From: Luteimonas sp. YGD11-2
GTDB taxonomy: Bacteria > Pseudomonadota > Gammaproteobacteria > Xanthomonadales > Xanthomonadaceae
Direction: 5' to 3'
DNA: 64,000 bases
NCBI RefSeq assembly: GCF_004118975.1
Contig: NZ_CP035376.1
Location: forward strand, 2,976,001-3,040,000
Positions 60,009 to 64,000 of this stretch are shown here, piece by piece. The translations under genes were made by a program, and so were the position numbers. How positions within the stretch are numbered: position 1 is the stretch's first letter; every line of letters begins with the position of its first letter. Under the pieces are notes generated by a model. The model did not search any database and had not been told where the DNA came from. It saw nothing but the letters and a program-made list of their open reading frames with translations.

Positions 60009-62344
60009 GCGGAAGCCTCCGTCCGCGCCGGCCCCGCGTGACCGGCCAGCAGCACCGCGAACACGAAGTTGCCGACCACGCCCAGCGTCACCGTCATTCC
60101 GATCGCGCGCAGCACCGGGATCGACGACAGCGCCAGCAGGCCGAACACCAGCACGGTCATCGACGAACACACGATGATGGCGTGCAGCGTGCGCAGGTGC
60201 TCATCGCGGTCGCCGGATGCACGCTCGAAGAACAGCGCGTAGTCGAGCCCCAGCCCCGCCGCCAGCACCAGCGACACCAGGTGGAACAGGGTGAGCTCGA
60301 TCCCGGCCGCACGCAGCACGGCCAGCGTCAGCAGCAGGGTCAGGCCCATCGGCAGCAGCACCCGCGACACCCGCCGCGGGCTGCGCAGCGACAGCCATAC
60401 CGTTGCCGCCAGCAGCAGCGCGGCCAGGGCAAGCGACAGCAGCACGCCGCCACGCCAGGCCGAGACCAGCGATTCGGAGGTCGTCTTCAGGTCGAGCAGC
60501 TCCGCGCCCTGCGCGCGTGCCACCTCGGCCACGCGCTGCGGATCGGCAAGGCCGCCCAGCGAGACCAGCGCGGTGGCACCGTCGCCGCCCGACAGCAGCA
60601 GGCCCGAGACCGCCGCATCCAGCGGCGTGCCGGCGAGATCCGCCGCGGTCAACGGTGCGGCCGTGCGCGCAGTCTCCACGTCCGCCAGGAACGGCGCGAA
60701 CACATCGGCGCGGAACGGGCTGTCGACGAGGGCGGCATCCAGTGCGGCGCGCAGCGCGTCGGGTGTCGGCAGGCCGGCCTGGCGGGCGCGCTGCACTTCC
60801 ACCGTCGGCAGGTAGCGCGCGGCGAGTTCGTAGCTGCCGAGCGCACCTTCGTCGACCAGCGCGTCCAGTGCCGGCAGCAGCCCGGCCGACGCCGCCAGCA
60901 CCGCCTGCTCGTCGGCACCGTGGGTCACCATCAGGTAACGCACGTCGGGTGCGCCGAGCGCCTCGCGCAGGCGCATGTCGTCGCGCATGCCCTGCTCGGG
61001 CACCGGCGTCAGCTTCGACAGGTCGTTTTCCCAGAACGGCGCCGGTGCCAGCCCCACGACCGCAAGTGCAAGCACCGCGACGACCGACAGCATCACCGGG
61101 CGCGGCCGCGGCAGGCGATCGAAGGCGCGTGCGCAGGCCCCCACCCAGCGCGCCTGGCCGACGTCGTCCGCGCGCGGTGCCAGCAGCGGCGGCAACAGGA
61201 AACGCGTGGCCAGCGCGGCCGCCAGCAGCCCGACGATGGTGAACACCGCGAGCTGGCGCAGGCCGTCCACGCCCGCCACGAAGAAGGTGAGATAGGCGAT
61301 GCAGGTCGACACCACGCCGGTCAGCAGCGTCGGCCACAGCGCCCGCGCGCTGGTGGCAGGCGCATGCCGCCCGTAGAGGTGGCTGAAGAGATGCACCGGG
61401 TAGTCCTGCGCCACCCCGATCAGGGTGAAGCCGAACGCCAGGGTGATGCCGTGGATGCCGTCGAACAGCGTGGCCACCGCGGCGAAGCCGGCGAGACCGG
61501 CGGTGGCGAGCGGCAGCACGCCCAGCAGCAGCAGGCGCGCGCTGCGGTAGGCGAACACGAACAGCAGCACCAGGCCCAGGGTGCCGATCGCGCCGATCGT
61601 TGCCGCCTCCTTGGCGGTGCGGTTGCCGATCTCCACCGAGAACGCGCCCGGGCCGGTGAGGGTCAGCCGGCTGCCGCTGTCGCCGGTGGCATCGGCAAAC
61701 GCCGCTTCGATCGTGGCGATGATCTGTGCCTGTGCCGTGGGGTCGAACCCTGCGGCATGGGTGCGCACCACCAGCAGCGCCTCGGCGCCGTCGGCATCGA
61801 ACCACACACCGTGCAGGCGCTGCGGCGCGGTGGCCGGCTCCCAGCGTTCGGCCAGGTGCAGGATCTCCAGCGTCGGGTCGGATGGCAGCAACGGCTCCAC
61901 CAGTGCACCGGCCGGCGAGCCCAGATCCTGCAGGCGCGCCTCCAGCGCCTCGCGCAACGTGTCGGCAGCGAGCGGGACGTCGTCGAAGCGCTCGCTGAGC
62001 AGGTAGCGGTAGGGCAACAGCTGTGGCGGGATCATGCCCAGGTCGGACTCGGCACCATTGGCGACGAACTCGATCAGCGGCTCCGTGGCCAGCGACTCGC
62101 GCAGCGATTCCGACTGCGCGGCAAGCTCTTCGGCATCGGCGCCCGACAGCCCGACCAGCAGCAGCCGCGAGCCGGGGCCGTCACCGAGCTCATCGATCAG
62201 CATGCGTTCGGCCGCGGTCTCCGGCGCCGGCAGGAAGGCGCGCAGATCACCGGAAATTTCCAGCCGCTGCGCCGACCACAGGCCAAGCGCCACCAGCAGC
62301 GCCGCCCACAGCAGCGCCAGCATCCACTGCGTCAGCGGCTTCAT
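60005..62344 (-). CDS. MMPL/RND-type exporter of the pigment cluster
   Basis: 779 residues with about twelve membrane helices in two halves, each preceded by a large periplasmic domain. Helices 2-6 lie near 245-410 (GTLGLVLLFVFAYRSARLLLL, FGFTLIGVAQDYPVHLF), and the second set lies beyond about 630. The Asp in VAQDYP and GLGLDYALFF are the conserved proton-relay positions. Aryl-polyene clusters encode such an exporter to move the pigment lipid across the inner membrane. It starts with ATGA overlapping the LolA-like gene. Confidence 0.88.
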   Translation of the reverse strand: MKPLTQWMLALLWAALLVALGLWSAQRLEISGDLRAFLPAPETAAERMLIDELGDGPGSRLLLVGLSGADAEELAAQSESLRESLATEPLIEFVANGAESDLGMIPPQLLPYRYLLSERFDDVPLAADTLREALEARLQDLGSPAGALVEPLLPSDPTLEILHLAERWEPATAPQRLHGVWFDADGAEALLVVRTHAAGFDPTAQAQIIATIEAAFADATGDSGSRLTLTGPGAFSVEIGNRTAKEAATIGAIGTLGLVLLFVFAYRSARLLLLGVLPLATAGLAGFAAVATLFDGIHGITLAFGFTLIGVAQDYPVHLFSHLYGRHAPATSARALWPTLLTGVVSTCIAYLTFFVAGVDGLRQLAVFTIVGLLAAALATRFLLPPLLAPRADDVGQARWVGACARAFDRLPRPRPVMLSVVAVLALAVVGLAPAPFWENDLSKLTPVPEQGMRDDMRLREALGAPDVRYLMVTHGADEQAVLAASAGLLPALDALVDEGALGSYELAARYLPTVEVQRARQAGLPTPDALRAALDAALVDSPFRADVFAPFLADVETARTAAPLTAADLAGTPLDAAVSGLLLSGGDGATALVSLGGLADPQRVAEVARAQGAELLDLKTTSESLVSAWRGGVLLSLALAALLLAATVWLSLRSPRRVSRVLLPMGLTLLLTLAVLRAAGIELTLFHLVSLVLAAGLGLDYALFFERASGDRDEHLRTLHAIIVCSSMTVLVFGLLALSSIPVLRAIGMTVTLGVVGNFVFAVLLAGHAGPARTEASA

Positions 62345-63084
62345 CCGCTGCGGCCGCCACCCGGGCTGCCCGTGGCAGCCGTCGCATCGCCATGGCACAG
62401 CGCGACCAGGGCCGCGCCGTCATGTGCCGGCGTCGCTGCGCGCGCGGCGGTGGCCAGCAGGGTGCGCTGGATCTCGCCATCGACGGGACGCGTTTCGATG
62501 CAGCGCAGCTCGGCGCCGCGACCATACAGCGCGACCTCGCGCACACGGGCGGCAAGCGCGGCATCACGCGGCGTCATCGTCAGGATCCAGCGCTCGCGCA
62601 CGCCCTGGCTGCGCACGGTGTAGTGGCGCTCGAGGGCGGCACGGTCGCCGCCCAGCAGCGCGCCGAAGCTCGCCTGCAGTGCCGCGAGTTCGGGCGCACG
62701 GGTCAGCTTGAAACGGCGTGGCGAGCGGCCCTCGCGGGCAATGGTGGCCTGGTCGCCGCGGATCGTGGTGGTCTCGCGGTACGGCGACTGCACCTCGCGC
62801 ACGAGCGTGGCGTCGTCGGGGCGCTGGTACTCGCCGCTCACGCGCAGCGGCGCCTTGAGCATCGGTGAATCGCGCACTTCCAGGAACGAGGTGCTCACCG
62901 GTGCGGGCCGGGCAATGCGTTCGAGGATCCAGCCGGCCTCGATCGTCGGGCGTTCAGTCGCCGGCTGTGCCAGGACCGAGCACGGCAGCAGCGCGCACAG
63001 CGCGATCGCCGCCCACGCCGGCCTGCGGCGGATCGACGGCGCGCACGGTGCCCGCTTCGTTGGCGGAAGGATCGACGCCATCAT
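62341..63084 (-). CDS. LolA-like periplasmic carrier of the pigment cluster
   Basis: 247 residues. A signal peptide (AWAAIALCALLPCSVLAQ) follows a long basic leader. The mature part reads like LolA: FLEVRDSPMLKAPLRVSGEY, then YRETTTIRGDQATIAREG and ERWILTMTPRD, strands of an unclosed barrel that carries lipids to the outer membrane. The start at 63084 has GGGAG 7 bases upstream, but it lies inside the 3' part of the acyltransferase gene. In these clusters it should shuttle the pigment lipid. Confidence 0.8.
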   Translation of the reverse strand: MMASILPPTKRAPCAPSIRRRPAWAAIALCALLPCSVLAQPATERPTIEAGWILERIARPAPVSTSFLEVRDSPMLKAPLRVSGEYQRPDDATLVREVQSPYRETTTIRGDQATIAREGRSPRRFKLTRAPELAALQASFGALLGGDRAALERHYTVRSQGVRERWILTMTPRDAALAARVREVALYGRGAELRCIETRPVDGEIQRTLLATAARAATPAHDGAALVALCHGDATAATGSPGGGRSG

Positions 63085-63982
63085 CACCACGCTCCCAGAA
63101 ATCGTAGAAGTTGAACCAGTTGTAGGGCGCATCGCGCACGCGATCTTCCAGCCGCGCCGCATAACGCGCGATGAGCGCCGGCAGCGCGGCCGCGCGCTCG
63201 CGACGCGCCACCTGGATGCCGTCGCTGAAGGGCTCGAACAGCAGATCGTAGCGGTTGCCGCCGCGGTACAGACCGAACGCCAGCACCACCGGGATCTTCA
63301 GCACCGAGGCGATCAGCCACGGTGCCACCGGGAAGCGCGCCGGCGCACCGAGGAAGGGCACGCTCACCGACGGCTCGCCGGGCTGGGTGCGATCGACCAG
63401 CAGCGCGATCATCGCGCCCTGCGCTGCCGCCTCCTGGATCGCCAGCATGATCGCCGGGCCGTCCTGGCCGGCATCGATCACGGTGGCGGCGATCTCCGGA
63501 TTGATCTGTTCCAGCAGCGCAGTGACGCTGGCGCTGTGGGCGCGGTCGAGCACCACCCGGATCGGCACGTCGGGACGCTGCCGCGACAGCACGCGCAGCA
63601 CCTCGAAGCTGCCCAGGTGGGAGCCGAACAGCAGCACCCCGCGGCCGCCCTCGAGGTGCCGGTGCAGTTCGTCGAGGCCATGGGTGCGCACGTCGAAGCG
63701 GCGCATGTCCTCGCTGAGCAGGAACAGGCGGTCCAGGACCGTCTGCGAAAAGGTGTGGATGTGCCGGAACACCTCGCCGGCGGTGGCAGGGCGGCCGTGC
63801 ACGCGCGACAGGTAATCGCGCGAGTCACGACGTTCTTCGGGTCGCCGCCACATGAAGTACAGGGTCGACGGGTAGAGCACCGCGCGCGCCAGCGCCCGCC
63901 CGCCGCAGCGGCCGATCGCGCAGATCGCGGCGATCGCCCAGCCGGCGCCGGCCTCGCGGCGCCACTTCCACTGCGCGCTCAC
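62954..63982 (-). CDS. Lipid-A-type acyltransferase (LpxL/HtrB-like) of the pigment cluster
   Basis: 342 residues. FGSHLGSFEVLR supplies the HX4E catalytic motif and ALLVDRTQPGEPSVSVPFLG the second substrate block; PYNWFNFYDFWER is the conserved end of the family. It has a single N-terminal hydrophobic stretch. The last 40 residues (GDDGVDPSANEAGTV onward) are extra and overlap LolA by 131 bases. The start is GTG 63982, whose GTGA probably overlaps the stop of a gene beyond the window; a longer N terminus is possible. It should acylate the pigment or its carrier. Confidence 0.82.
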   Translation of the reverse strand: MSAQWKWRREAGAGWAIAAICAIGRCGGRALARAVLYPSTLYFMWRRPEERRDSRDYLSRVHGRPATAGEVFRHIHTFSQTVLDRLFLLSEDMRRFDVRTHGLDELHRHLEGGRGVLLFGSHLGSFEVLRVLSRQRPDVPIRVVLDRAHSASVTALLEQINPEIAATVIDAGQDGPAIMLAIQEAAAQGAMIALLVDRTQPGEPSVSVPFLGAPARFPVAPWLIASVLKIPVVLAFGLYRGGNRYDLLFEPFSDGIQVARRERAAALPALIARYAARLEDRVRDAPYNWFNFYDFWERGDDGVDPSANEAGTVRAVDPPQAGVGGDRAVRAAAVLGPGTAGD

Positions 63983-64000
63983 GCCGGGGCCGCCGCGTCG

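Noticed and set aside
60038..62623. Plus-strand open frame of 861 codons opposite the MMPL exporter
   Set aside because: Its Gln/Arg/His-rich translation is the reverse reading of membrane helices. The exporter frame has the expected helices and motifs.

Overview
The window is very GC-rich DNA from a gammaproteobacterium of the Xanthomonadaceae, most like Lysobacter, Luteimonas or Xanthomonas. The evidence is a copL-copA-copB copper operon, a Grx4 glutaredoxin fused to a rhodanese domain, a CIO-type cydAB pair, secreted S9 and S46 dipeptidyl peptidases, the rhlB-trxA-rho block, and part of an aryl-polyene (xanthomonadin-type) pigment cluster. Identifications come from reading motifs and family resemblance; no database search was run. 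No tRNA, rRNA, CRISPR array or transposase gene was seen.

Layout. 1-5.9 kb: the end of an aminotransferase gene, a GDSL hydrolase, a methyltransferase, transaldolase, a phasin, a polysaccharide deacetylase and the Grx4-rhodanese protein. 5.9-6.9 kb: a gene-free repeat region. 6.9-11.7 kb: a minus-strand operon (AMP nucleosidase, DUF411 lipoprotein, DUF924 protein), then two paired secreted amidohydrolases, the second without its metal ligands. 11.7-13.3 kb: a second repeat region. 13.3-19.3 kb: a DUF695 protein, an outer-membrane barrel, copLAB with copB interrupted by an in-frame TAG, and a ZIP transporter. 19.3-28.2 kb: rpoH, ung, a two-receiver regulator, ftsEX, and rhlB, trxA and rho, with rhlB and rho both carrying long disordered tails. 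28-36.2 kb: two TonB-C-like secreted proteins, a giant membrane ankyrin protein, ycgL and cydAB. 36.5-44.1 kb: an S9 peptidase, hemF, an S46 peptidase, an SDR, a universal stress protein and small proteins. 44-52.5 kb: a UvrD-type helicase, a GGDEF/EAL protein, a GST and a DPP4-like peptidase.

52.6-64 kb holds part of the pigment cluster. On the plus strand are a ketosynthase, its chain-length-factor-like partner, a glycosyltransferase and a halogenase-like flavoenzyme. Converging on the minus strand are a lipid-A-type acyltransferase, a LolA-like carrier, an MMPL exporter, a hotdog dehydratase and a ketoreductase. Acyl carrier proteins, the aryl-CoA/ACP ligase and the thioesterase are absent and would have to lie beyond base 64000.

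The most unusual structure is a composite repeat present three times (about 6.35-6.79, 12.59-13.06 and 58.74-59.22 kb). Each copy has two long hairpins, A and B, in inverted orientation around a 209-243 bp middle. A and B share a core, but their outer stems have unrelated sequence and are self-complementary in each case. Heptamer/octamer tandem repeats lie beside each copy. The third copy separates the dehydratase from the ketoreductase within the pigment operon.
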